Below are positions 7,699 through 13,930 of a DNA stretch of 13,930 nucleotides, one piece after another. How positions within the stretch are numbered: the first letter of the stretch is position 1; the number at the start of each line of letters is the position of its first letter. The notes beneath the pieces are model-generated. The model saw nothing but the letters and a program-made list of their open reading frames with translations, searched no databases and had not been told where the DNA came from. Origin of the DNA: Burkholderiales bacterium (GTDB lineage: Bacteria > Pseudomonadota > Gammaproteobacteria > Burkholderiales > Burkholderiaceae_C). The stretch lies in contig SXSX01000171.1 in the NCBI GenBank assembly GCA_005793295.1, positions 1-13,930 on the forward strand, in the 5' to 3' direction. The position numbers and the translations under genes are program-made.

Positions 7699-8715
7699 AT
7701 GAACCCCAGCATTTTGAGCGTAGCCCCCTTGGCTTTTCCATGGCAAACCCTGGACCCGTTTTTATTTTGTGTGCACCACAACGACACGTACCCGTCAGGT
7801 AACGCCACCATGGGCCCCAGCGTGCCGTTAACTGGGCGCGATCTTGGGCAAGACTTTGCTGGCAAAGATGGCTGGAGCATGTACCACGGTAAAACCGTCC
7901 CCGGCTTTCCTGCACATCCGCACCGAGGCTTTGAGACCGTCACCATCGTTCACCAAGGGCATATTGACCACTCCGACTCCTTGGGCGCCATCGCCCGCTT
8001 TGGCGCTGGAGATGTTCAATGGCTGACCGCGGGGAAAGGCATTGTTCACTGCGAAATGTTTCCTCTGCGTCATACCGATCAACCCAATCCTGCAGAGCTC
8101 TTTCAAATTTGGCTCAATCTCCCCGCCAAAAACAAAATGTCAGAGCCGCACTTCACCATGCTTTGGAATGAGAATATTGCGCGCGTGAAAATTCTTGACA
8201 ATGAAAATCGGTCCACTGATGTTGTTGTCGTGGCCGGAGCGCTTCACGAAGCCAAAGGGCTGCCACCACCACCCCACTCCTGGGCCAGTCAAGCCGACTC
8301 CGATTTAGCAATATTCACGATTCGCATGGAACCCGGTGCCCGTTGGACACTCCCCCCGGCTACCCACAACGCAACACGCCGTCAGCTTTATTTTTTCAAA
8401 GGGATCACGCTCTGCGCCGCGGGTGAAACCATGGGCGTGCGTTCGGTCATAGAAGTTCGAGCCACCGATGCCATTGAAATCATCAACGGGGAAGAAAGCT
8501 CTGAGCTTTTGATGCTACAGGGCCGCCCAATCGGAGAGCCCGTTGCGCAATACGGCCCGTTTGTGATGAACACCCAAGAAGAAATTCACCAGGCTTTTGC
8601 TGATTACCGCCGCACCGAATTTGGCGGATGGCCTTGGGGCCAAACTGATCCCGTTCACCCGCGCGAAAAGAGCCGCTTCGCGCAGCATGCCAGTGGCGTT
8701 TTAGAAACGCCTTGA
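7699..8715 (+). CDS. Pirin family protein
   Basis: A 338-residue cupin-superfamily protein with two beta-barrel domains. Pirins bind a metal ion; known members act as quercetin 2,3-dioxygenase-like enzymes or as regulators of enzymes or transcription, and this one's substrate is unknown. The N-terminal metal site is intact: HPHRGFETV supplies H73 and H75, and the TAGKGIVHCEM segment supplies H117 and E119, matching the three-His, one-Glu set of human pirin. The ELFQIWLNLP stretch after it is also typical. The start is ATG 7699; a GTG two codons upstream is also in frame. It lacks a ribosome-binding site and may be leaderless. Its last 61 bases overlap the convergent yqjK-like gene. Confidence 0.92.
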   Translation: MNPSILSVAPLAFPWQTLDPFLFCVHHNDTYPSGNATMGPSVPLTGRDLGQDFAGKDGWSMYHGKTVPGFPAHPHRGFETVTIVHQGHIDHSDSLGAIARFGAGDVQWLTAGKGIVHCEMFPLRHTDQPNPAELFQIWLNLPAKNKMSEPHFTMLWNENIARVKILDNENRSTDVVVVAGALHEAKGLPPPPHSWASQADSDLAIFTIRMEPGARWTLPPATHNATRRQLYFFKGITLCAAGETMGVRSVIEVRATDAIEIINGEESSELLMLQGRPIGEPVAQYGPFVMNTQEEIHQAFADYRRTEFGGWPWGQTDPVHPREKSRFAQHASGVLETP

Positions 8716-8966
8716 AAGATATTCCAGCCCCACAAAATTCGGCTACCCCATGCGACAGCCCTTTTGGGTTGCCACGCCAGGATGAGAAACGCCGCGACTG
8801 CCGACAGCAAAGGTTTGCGGCGAATCCAATCTGCACCCCAAAGCAACTGATCGCCCAGTGACAACGGCGATTTGACGCATTGAATCTCTTGAACCCACGC
8901 AGACCGCAATTGCTCACTTCTTTCGCAGAGCTGTTGCTGGCGCAATGTGAGATCGTTATTTCGCAT
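8655..8966 (-). CDS. YqjK-like small membrane protein
   Basis: A 103-residue protein with a charged, glutamine/arginine-rich N-terminus (LRQQQLCERSEQLR, about 8-21) and a single hydrophobic stretch near 54-66, followed by a basic tail. Position as third gene after a DUF883 and an Actinobacteriophage-holin-III-like (YqjE) gene matches yqjD-yqjE-yqjK of E. coli, and the overall layout matches YqjK. Sequence similarity alone is weak. It overlaps the YqjE-like gene by 11 bases at its start, and its 3' end runs 61 bases into the convergent pirin gene. Function is unknown. Confidence 0.72.
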   Translation of the reverse strand: MRNNDLTLRQQQLCERSEQLRSAWVQEIQCVKSPLSLGDQLLWGADWIRRKPLLSAVAAFLILAWQPKRAVAWGSRILWGWNIFQGVSKTPLACCAKRLFSRG

Positions 8967-9351
8967 GATTGGATGCGTCTTTAGTCAACGCTTGGTCACG
9001 CTTGAGTTCATCCACGCTTTTTTGGAACATCCCCTGCGGCGCACTTAAGCGTTGGCGTGCTTGGCGTAAAAAAATCAGACCCAGAGCCAAAAAAGAAAAC
9101 GTCAACAGCCCCGCCGCTATCAAACGGTAGCCTTCCCAAAAAAGCAAAACTACGGTGCCGCACAGAAGCACCAAACCCAACCCAAGAAACAGCAGCGCCA
9201 AAGCACCCAGCACGAGTCCGTCAAAGATGCGGCGTTTTTCAAATTCCAGTTCCGTACCTAGCAATTCCAACCGTATATGCGCCGTCTCTAAAGCCGTTCC
9301 TAACAGTTGACGCAGTGAACTAAACAAGCCCTCGCTTTTGCGCTCAGCCAT
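8956..9351 (-). CDS. YqjE-like membrane protein (phage holin family domain)
   Basis: A 131-residue inner-membrane protein of the family often labelled 'phage holin family' (PF07332), which includes E. coli YqjE. An amphipathic N-terminal helix with RLELLGTELEFEKRR (27-41) precedes two adjacent membrane helices (about 46-70 and 76-96) and a charged C-terminal tail. The label is a fold name: nothing phage-like lies nearby. The start at 9351 gives the usual MAERKSEGLF opening and leaves five bases after the DUF883 stop; the frame stays open to 9423, but that would overlap the DUF883 gene. No ribosome-binding site is evident, so translational coupling is likely. E. coli YqjE is reported as a membrane protein of unknown role beside the ribosome-binding YqjD. 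Confidence 0.88.
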   Translation of the reverse strand: MAERKSEGLFSSLRQLLGTALETAHIRLELLGTELEFEKRRIFDGLVLGALALLFLGLGLVLLCGTVVLLFWEGYRLIAAGLLTFSFLALGLIFLRQARQRLSAPQGMFQKSVDELKRDQALTKDASNHAK

Positions 9352-9356
9352 GCGAT

Positions 9357-9659
9357 TTACCGACGGCCCAGAAGCAAGCCCAAGACCAATCCCAGGCCTG
9401 CGGCAACGCCAACCGACTTCCATGGATTTTCGTGAACAAACGCATCTGCCGCTTGGCCTGCTGCTTTGGCCTGCGCCACGGCCGCATCTTGTAAATGCAA
9501 CAGATCCACCTTGGCTTGTTCCATGCGTGCTTGCACCCTTTTACGCACATCAGCAGCACTATCGCCGGCCTCTTTTGCGGTCATGCGCAACAACTCTTCG
9601 GCGTCTTCAATGACGAGTTGCAGGTCTTCCATTAGTTTGTTTTTGTGGCTTGTTGTCAT
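9357..9659 (-). CDS. DUF883 / YqjD-ElaB family C-tail-anchored protein
   Basis: A 100-residue protein with a long helical, alanine- and charge-rich body (residues 5-75), an HENPWKSVGVAAG transition (75-87) and a terminal glycine-leucine membrane segment ending in LLLGRR. This is the DUF883 pattern of E. coli YqjD, ElaB and YgaM, C-tail-anchored inner-membrane proteins that bind ribosomes in stationary phase. The start at 9659 is set by an AGGAGA ribosome-binding site (9672-9667) seven bases upstream; the frame is open further to 9698. It leads the yqjD-yqjE-yqjK-like operon. Its promoter region carries a perfect FNR/ANR-type box and a matching -10, so expression may rise at low oxygen. Confidence 0.93.
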   Translation of the reverse strand: MTTSHKNKLMEDLQLVIEDAEELLRMTAKEAGDSAADVRKRVQARMEQAKVDLLHLQDAAVAQAKAAGQAADAFVHENPWKSVGVAAGLGLVLGLLLGRR

Positions 9660-9666
9660 GTCATTT

Positions 9667-9672
9667 TCTCCT
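9667..9672 (-). promoter_or_regulatory. Ribosome-binding site of the DUF883 gene
   Basis: AGGAGA on the minus strand, seven bases before the ATG at 9659. It decides the start over the in-frame upstream ATG at 9698. Confidence 0.85.
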
Positions 9673-9696
9673 GTGTGAATGATCAGTGAATAGCCC

Positions 9697-9702
9697 ACTG
9701 TA
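9697..9702 (-). promoter_or_regulatory. Candidate -10 box of the DUF883 operon
   Basis: TACAGT on the minus strand matches TATAAT at four of six positions. A start near 9690 follows. The centre of the FNR-type box then lies at exactly -41.5, which is the class II activator position. No recognisable -35 is present, as expected of an activated promoter. Confidence 0.45.
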
Positions 9703-9724
9703 AGGGGCGTGGGTTCGAGATATC

Positions 9725-9738
9725 TTGATGAAGATCAA
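9725..9738. promoter_or_regulatory. Perfect FNR/ANR-type binding site
   Basis: TTGATGAAGATCAA fits the TTGAT-N4-ATCAA consensus at all ten specified bases, centred at 9731/9732. It lies 66 bases upstream of the DUF883 start and 18 bases before the NAD(P)HX-repair gene start. It would activate the former; on the latter it would more likely repress or not act. Confidence 0.65.
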
Positions 9739-9756
9739 ACTATGCTCACCCAATGA

Positions 9757-11265
9757 ATGCGCGCTGTATTTAACACGCACAATGTGTCAACGATGTTGTC
9801 CCCATTTATTCGCATTCTCCATTCTTCTGGTTTTCGCACGCGAGAACCTTTGCCTGTTTTCACAACCCAGGCCACCAAAACCTTTGAGGCCCATGCGACG
9901 TTTGCATTCGGTTCGGGGGTCTTGATGCGCCGCGCAGGTGAAGCTGTAGCACGCTTGGCGTTAGCCAGCAATCCGCACTCCCCCATTTTTTGGATTGCTT
10001 GCGGGCCTGGCAACAATGGGGGAGACGGCCTTGAAGCAGCGCTGTTTCTTCACCAATTTGGCAAGCAAGTGTGTGTCAGTCACCTTGGACTGCATTCCAC
10101 AAGTTCCATCGAAACGCAAGACGCCTATGCGCGAGCGAAAAAGGCGGGTATCACCCTATCACTCCATCCGCCCGCATCATTTGACTCGGTGATTGACGCG
10201 CTGTTTGGCATAGGCGGCGACCGCACAGAACCTTCGCCCTATGACGCTTGGATACAGCACATTAACGCCTCTGGCAAACGGGTTTTGTCGATTGACGTGC
10301 CATCTGGCTTAAATGGTGACACTGGGGAGGTTAATTCTTTGTGTATTCGGGCAGAGACCACGCTGAGCTTACTTACCATCAAGCCCGGCCTCCTCATGGG
10401 CGAGGGTCGTGACGTCTGCGGAAACCTCTGGCTTCACCGACTCGGCGAAGATGAAGGCGGCGAACCCCAGGCTTTCCTCAACGCTCCTCTTTCTTTAGCG
10501 TCCCGGCCCCATGCCTCGCACAAAGGGTGCTTCGGTGATGTGGGCATTGTGGGTGGGGCGCCAGGCATGACCGGTGCGCCCCTGCTGGCAGCTACTGCCA
10601 GCTTGCATGGGGGCGCAGGGCGCGTTTACGTCGCTTTGCCTACAGACTGCAATGAGTTGGCAATCTCCAGCCAGCATTCCGAATTGATGTTGCGCAACTG
10701 GTCCGACTTACCTGTGGAGTCCATGACCATCGTCGCAGGTTGCGGTGCTGGACATGCCATGCAGGAAAGTCTCGCCTCGCTATTAAAGCGAGCCAAGCGT
10801 TTGGTGCTTGATGCCGATGCGCTGAACCACATTTCCTCATCGCAAACCCTCGTCGCACTTCTTCAAGACAGACCCGAAGGCAGCACGGTAATGACACCCC
10901 ATCCCCTTGAAGCTGCTCGCCTATTAAACACAAGCACCGCTGCAATTCAAAAAGACAGACTGGGTGCTGCCCGGATGCTTTGCAGCCACTTTCAATGCAC
11001 CGTGGTTCTTAAGGGTTCCGGCACAGTGATAGCCGACACCCGCTATGGGGTTCGCATCAACATCACAGGCAATGCCCGACTTGCTACGGCAGGAACGGGC
11101 GATGTTCTCGCTGGCCTCATCGGAGCGCACTGGTCAGCGCAAGGGGCAAGTGCCTTCCAAGCTTCATGTAGCGCTGTTTACCAACACGGTCTGATTGCAG
11201 ATCAGTGGCCCGACGGGAAGACATTAACAGCGCATGCACTGGCTCTGGCATGCACTAAAGGGTGA
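9757..11265 (+). CDS. nnr: Bifunctional NAD(P)H-hydrate epimerase / ADP-dependent dehydratase
   Basis: Repairs hydrated NADH and NADPH (NAD(P)HX), a damage product of the coenzymes. An N-terminal YjeF_N epimerase domain (about 30-230) interconverts the S and R forms and a C-terminal kinase-like domain (about 245-500) dehydrates them using ADP. Key blocks seen are GPGNNGGDG (83-91) and DALFGIG (147-153, with the catalytic-type aspartate) in the epimerase half. The second half has SHKGCFGDVGIVGG (254-267), DADALN (352-357) and NARLATAGTGDVLAG (439-453) with the catalytic GTGD. At 502 residues it matches the fused enzyme. ATG 9757 is used here, with ATG 9793 an equally possible start; neither has a clear ribosome-binding site. 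It is divergent from the DUF883 operon. Confidence 0.93.
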   Translation: MRAVFNTHNVSTMLSPFIRILHSSGFRTREPLPVFTTQATKTFEAHATFAFGSGVLMRRAGEAVARLALASNPHSPIFWIACGPGNNGGDGLEAALFLHQFGKQVCVSHLGLHSTSSIETQDAYARAKKAGITLSLHPPASFDSVIDALFGIGGDRTEPSPYDAWIQHINASGKRVLSIDVPSGLNGDTGEVNSLCIRAETTLSLLTIKPGLLMGEGRDVCGNLWLHRLGEDEGGEPQAFLNAPLSLASRPHASHKGCFGDVGIVGGAPGMTGAPLLAATASLHGGAGRVYVALPTDCNELAISSQHSELMLRNWSDLPVESMTIVAGCGAGHAMQESLASLLKRAKRLVLDADALNHISSSQTLVALLQDRPEGSTVMTPHPLEAARLLNTSTAAIQKDRLGAARMLCSHFQCTVVLKGSGTVIADTRYGVRINITGNARLATAGTGDVLAGLIGAHWSAQGASAFQASCSAVYQHGLIADQWPDGKTLTAHALALACTKG

Positions 11266-11280
11266 CACCCTTGGTGACAC
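11258..11280. repeat. Hairpin and short direct repeat in a convergent gap
   Basis: AAGGGT (11258-11263) and ACCCTT (11267-11272) form a six-pair stem with a three-base loop that contains part of the nnr stop. The octamer GGTGACAC occurs at 11261-11268 and again at 11273-11280. There is no T-run, so a rho-independent terminator is not clearly present. Between convergent genes it may still slow transcription. Confidence 0.3.
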
Positions 11281-11281
11281 A

Positions 11282-11953
11282 TCAGGCCACGTCTTGGTGC
11301 ACGGCATAGGGAATCCGAACCAAAACCGTGCGCAACACCATGTCTACAATCAAATTTTCTGCGTCTTGAAAATCTCCCAGATCCAACTCCGACTTACCCA
11401 ACACCAAGCCAATCTGGCTCGCCCAGTCCGCATAGACCTGGGTTGAAGCCCAGAGCAAAATCATCAGATGGCGGCCATCGACCGGCCGACACAAACCCTG
11501 CTCAGCCCATCGATTGAAAATGGCTACGTCGGCCTGCAAGGCAGGAATCACTCGCTCGGCGATTTCTGCAGAGAAGAGTGGCGCTCCAGAGACAACCTCG
11601 TTGGCGTACACCCTTGAATCATCGGGATGCTCCCTTGAGAATCGCAATTTCCCAGCGATGTAATCGCGAATCGCTCGCTCCGGATCATCGGGGCGTTGGC
11701 TCAAGGCATCCATGTAGGACAGCCAAACATCAAGCACGCCGTGTAAAACGCGCCGGTAAAGTTCTTCTTTGCTAGGAAAGTAGTACAACAAATTCTGCTT
11801 GGATGCACCCACCTCACGGGCAATATGGTCCAAGGAAACCCCGCCAAACCCACGCTGAGCAAATAACTTTTTAGCCGCACGCAAGATATCTTGCTCCAAG
11901 CGTTCGCGGGCAACGCTGACTTTGACAGCCTTCAATACATCCGGTTTTTTCAT
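11282..11953 (-). CDS. rutR: TetR-family regulator, RutR-like
   Basis: A 223-residue one-component repressor. The N-terminal helix-turn-helix spans about 38-60, with GVSLDHIAREVGASKQNLLYYF and the family-typical FPSKEELYRRVL after it. The C-terminal ligand domain contains FSREHPDDSRVYANEV (about 105-120), which strongly recalls RutR, the E. coli uracil/thymine-responsive repressor of pyrimidine degradation. Its place beside preT-preA, enzymes of pyrimidine reduction, supports that. It reads away from preT and shares the intergenic space that holds a RutR-like palindrome, so it likely represses preTA and itself until a pyrimidine binds. It converges on nnr with a 16-base gap. Start 11953 has no clear ribosome-binding site. 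Confidence 0.82.
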   Translation of the reverse strand: MKKPDVLKAVKVSVARERLEQDILRAAKKLFAQRGFGGVSLDHIAREVGASKQNLLYYFPSKEELYRRVLHGVLDVWLSYMDALSQRPDDPERAIRDYIAGKLRFSREHPDDSRVYANEVVSGAPLFSAEIAERVIPALQADVAIFNRWAEQGLCRPVDGRHLMILLWASTQVYADWASQIGLVLGKSELDLGDFQDAENLIVDMVLRTVLVRIPYAVHQDVA

Positions 11954-11988
11954 GGCAGGTACGGTTATTGCAATGTAAAAGCTAGGGT

Positions 11989-12006
11989 TTTTACCAATTG
12001 GTAAAA
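11989..12006. promoter_or_regulatory. 18-bp perfect palindrome, likely RutR-type operator
   Basis: TTTTACCAATTGGTAAAA is perfectly symmetrical about 11997/11998. Its central 16 bases match the E. coli RutR consensus TTGACCA-N2-TGGTCAA, as I recall it, at 12 of 14 specified positions. The differences are the symmetric G to T and C to A changes. It lies between the regulator and preT and overlaps the candidate preT -35. Confidence 0.7.
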
Positions 12007-12026
12007 CAAATCATAAGGCATTTAAT
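11998..12026 (+). promoter_or_regulatory. Candidate preT promoter
   Basis: TTGGTA (11998-12003) and TTTAAT (12021-12026) are spaced 17 bases apart. They match the sigma-70 hexamers at four and five of six positions. The -35 is the right half of the palindrome, so a bound repressor would block polymerase. A start near 12033 would leave a leader of about 75 bases. Confidence 0.5.
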
Positions 12027-12107
12027 TCAAAGCTTGTTGCTGAGATGGATTGTTTCATTTTGCCGGAGTCTTAGTTAACCCATTGTGATTTTTTGGAAGA
12101 ACAACGT

Positions 12108-13454
12108 ATGACGACCCAAGCCCTCGCACCTGGCGTAATCCCAGGACGATTAACACCTGCACAGTACGTGCAAAATTTTTGCGACGCCCATGCCCCGCTG
12201 AATCTGTCGCAAGCCAAGATTGAAGCAGACCGCTGTTATTACTGCTTTGATGCGCCCTGCCAAACGGCTTGCCCTACAGGTATCGATGTGCCAAGTTTCA
12301 TTCGCCGCATCTCCGATGACAACGTCCGCGGTGCAGCACACACTATTTTGGAAGCCAACCCTCTAGGCGGCATGTGCGCCCGGGTCTGTCCGACCGAAGT
12401 TTTGTGTGAACAAGCCTGTGTGCGCAATACCCATGAAGATAAGCCGGTAGAAATTGGACTACTCCAGCGGTATGCCACCGACCATTTTTTCAGTGCACCG
12501 GGTAAACCTTTGTTTACCCGTGCCCCTTCCACTGGACGCAAAGTCGCGGTCGTCGGCGCTGGGCCCGCGGGGCTTACGTGTGCGCATGGCTTGGCACAAA
12601 AGGGGCATGACGTGGTTCTCTTTGATGCTCACCCCAAACTAGGGGGCCTAAACGAATATGGACTGGCAACCTACAAAACAGTGGGGGATTTCGCCCAAAA
12701 AGAAGTGCAGTGGCTGTTATCGATAGGCGGCATTGAAGTCCGTCACAACACCCAACTGGGAAAAGACATGGCGCTGGAGACCTTAGTCAAAGACTACGAC
12801 GCTGTTTTTCTCGGCATAGGGCTTGCAGGTGTGAACAGCATTGGGATTCCTGAAGACAATACCAAAGGCATTCGCAACGCCGTAGAGTTTATTTCCGATC
12901 TAAGACAAGCCAGCGATCTCTCCAAAATACCGGTGGGTCGAAAAGTATTGGTGATTGGCGGAGGAATGACGGCTGTTGACGCCGCAGTTCAATCTAAAAA
13001 ACTCGGGGCGCAGAGTGTCACCATGGTCTACCGCCGGGGCGCACAAGAAATGGGCGCTTCAGCCCATGAACAAGCTTGGGCGTTAGAAAATGGCGTGCAT
13101 ATCCACCACTGGGCAGCGCCTAAAAGCCTGCGTGTTGAAGCAGGGCATGTCACAGGCATGGAGTTTGCCTGCATGCAACTGGACAAAGACAAGCTCAAAG
13201 AAACCGGCGAACACTTCACCTTGGAAGCGGATCTAATTTTGAAAGCCATTGGCCAAAGTTTTATCGCCCAACCTTTGAGTCCCAGCGTCGAGCTCCAAGG
13301 GGGCCGCATCAAAACAAACGAAGCAGGAAAAACCTCCCACGCCAAAATTTGGGCGGGGGGTGACTGTCGTTTTGGCGGGCGAGATCTGACAGTGGAAGCG
13401 GTCGAACACGGCAAAGTGGCCGCCTTGTCTATTCATTCAGCGTTAAGCGCTTGA
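12108..13454 (+). CDS. preT: NAD-dependent dihydropyrimidine dehydrogenase subunit
   Basis: The electron-input half of dihydropyrimidine dehydrogenase: with PreA it reduces uracil and thymine, the first step of reductive pyrimidine breakdown. The 448-residue protein has an N-terminal domain for two [4Fe-4S] clusters: C43, C46, C51, C55 then C94, C100, C104 and Q120. The spacing reproduces the mammalian enzyme, including the glutamine ligand (Gln156 in pig DPD). An FAD-binding GAGPAG (150-155), an NAD(P)-binding GGGMTAVDA (284-292) and a closing GGDCRFGGRDLTVEA (417-431) follow. The ATG at 12108 sits seven bases after a GGAAGA ribosome-binding site (12095-12100); a TTG at 12093 is in frame but overlaps that site. 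preA follows 16 bases after its stop, so the two form one operon. Confidence 0.95.
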   Translation: MTTQALAPGVIPGRLTPAQYVQNFCDAHAPLNLSQAKIEADRCYYCFDAPCQTACPTGIDVPSFIRRISDDNVRGAAHTILEANPLGGMCARVCPTEVLCEQACVRNTHEDKPVEIGLLQRYATDHFFSAPGKPLFTRAPSTGRKVAVVGAGPAGLTCAHGLAQKGHDVVLFDAHPKLGGLNEYGLATYKTVGDFAQKEVQWLLSIGGIEVRHNTQLGKDMALETLVKDYDAVFLGIGLAGVNSIGIPEDNTKGIRNAVEFISDLRQASDLSKIPVGRKVLVIGGGMTAVDAAVQSKKLGAQSVTMVYRRGAQEMGASAHEQAWALENGVHIHHWAAPKSLRVEAGHVTGMEFACMQLDKDKLKETGEHFTLEADLILKAIGQSFIAQPLSPSVELQGGRIKTNEAGKTSHAKIWAGGDCRFGGRDLTVEAVEHGKVAALSIHSALSA

Positions 13455-13470
13455 ACCTAGGAACCTCACT

Positions 13471-13930
13471 ATGGCAAATCTCAAAACCGAATTCGCTGGC
13501 ATTCACAGTCCTAACCCATTTTGGTTAGCCTCTGCACCCCCGACCGACAAGGCCTATAACGTCAACCGCGCGTTTGAAGCAGGCTGGGGCGGGGTAGTTT
13601 GGAAAACTCTCGGCGAAGCAGGGCCGCCCATTGTCAATGTCAATGGGCCACGCTACGGCGCGCTGCTTACGCCAGACCGGCGTTTGATGGGCTTTAACAA
13701 TATTGAGTTGATCACTGACCGGGATCTTGAGCTGAACCTCACAGAAATCACCGACGTCAAACGCAACTGGCCCGACCGCGCCATGGTGGTTTCTCTCATG
13801 GTGCCTTGTGAAGAAAAATCTTGGAAGGCAATCTTGCCCAGGGTCGAAGACACGGGCGCGGATGGCATTGAACTCAACTTCGGTTGCCCACACGGCATGA
13901 GCGAACGCGGAATGGGCGCAGCCGTCGGCC
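13471..13930 (+). CDS. preA: Dihydropyrimidine dehydrogenase catalytic subunit (partial)
   Basis: The first 153 residues of the FMN-containing catalytic subunit that reduces uracil and thymine; the gene is cut by the right edge. No stop occurs in the frame to the edge. The start ATG at 13471 follows an AGGAA ribosome-binding site (13459-13463) and gives the conserved opening with FWLASAPPT (17-25, FMN-binding strand), GGVVWKTLG (40-48) and NFGCPHGMSERGMG (137-150), matching the NLSCPHG-type block of the mammalian enzyme. The full protein should be about 420 residues or more and normally carries two further [4Fe-4S] clusters at its C-terminus, which are outside the window. It is clearly co-transcribed with preT. 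Confidence 0.95.
   Translation, partial: MANLKTEFAGIHSPNPFWLASAPPTDKAYNVNRAFEAGWGGVVWKTLGEAGPPIVNVNGPRYGALLTPDRRLMGFNNIELITDRDLELNLTEITDVKRNWPDRAMVVSLMVPCEEKSWKAILPRVEDTGADGIELNFGCPHGMSERGMGAAVG

Noticed and set aside
8956..9351. 'Phage holin' label as a sign of prophage
   Set aside because: This domain is the chromosomal YqjE type, between YqjD- and YqjK-like genes. No integrase, capsid or lysis gene is near.
9757..10016. Antisense frame opposite the start of nnr
   Set aside because: It lies wholly within a well-supported coding gene and shows no family features.
11258..11272. Rho-independent terminator between nnr and the TetR gene
   Set aside because: The stem is only six pairs and no T-run follows on either strand. 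It is recorded as a hairpin only.
12044..12062. Sigma-54 promoter before preT
   Set aside because: The GG and GC pair are 13 bases apart instead of the required 10.

Overview
The window looks like a chromosomal segment from a betaproteobacterium of the Burkholderiales, most likely a freshwater Comamonadaceae-type organism. This is judged from protein sequence flavour (MetK, NAD(P)HX repair enzyme, PreT/PreA, YqjD-YqjE-YqjK trio), the lipid A acyltransferase beside metK, and a GC content that looks moderate by eye. There are no tRNA or rRNA genes, insertion sequences, CRISPR arrays or prophage modules, so it reads as core genome plus a small surface-glycan module.

Layout. Positions 1-864 (minus strand) hold a lipid A-type acyltransferase and the first codons of a gene directly behind it. 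A divergent leader of about 180 bases separates them from metK (1046-2224, plus). metK is followed at close spacing by a family 9 glycosyltransferase, a GtrA-like membrane protein and a large GT39/ArnT-like membrane glycosyltransferase (2239-5732). Facing this run almost end to end is a translationally coupled minus-strand pair: a BNR/sialidase-fold exported protein and a multi-spanning membrane protein (5740-7586). A pirin (7699-8715, plus) converges on, and overlaps, a minus-strand trio resembling E. coli yqjD-yqjE-yqjK (8655-9659). Next come the bifunctional NAD(P)H-hydrate repair enzyme (9757-11265, plus), a convergent RutR-like TetR regulator (11282-11953, minus), and the dihydropyrimidine dehydrogenase pair preT and preA (12108 to the right edge, plus; preA is cut by the window).

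How the parts work together. The acyltransferase and the GT9-GtrA-GT39 run point to the cell envelope: GtrA and GT39 proteins are both associated with undecaprenyl-phosphate-linked sugars, so the three could decorate a surface glycan. The RutR-like regulator and preTA form a pyrimidine reduction/catabolism locus. An 18-base perfect palindrome in their shared promoter region closely resembles the RutR operator and overlaps the -35 of a good candidate preT promoter. A perfect FNR/ANR-type box lies upstream of the yqjD-like operon, exactly 41.5 bases upstream of the start predicted from a -10-like hexamer, suggesting oxygen control of that membrane-protein trio. No clearly unprecedented system was found. 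The best leads are these two regulatory sites, the uncharacterised glycan module with its facing BNR/membrane-protein pair, and possible RNA structure in the metK leader.
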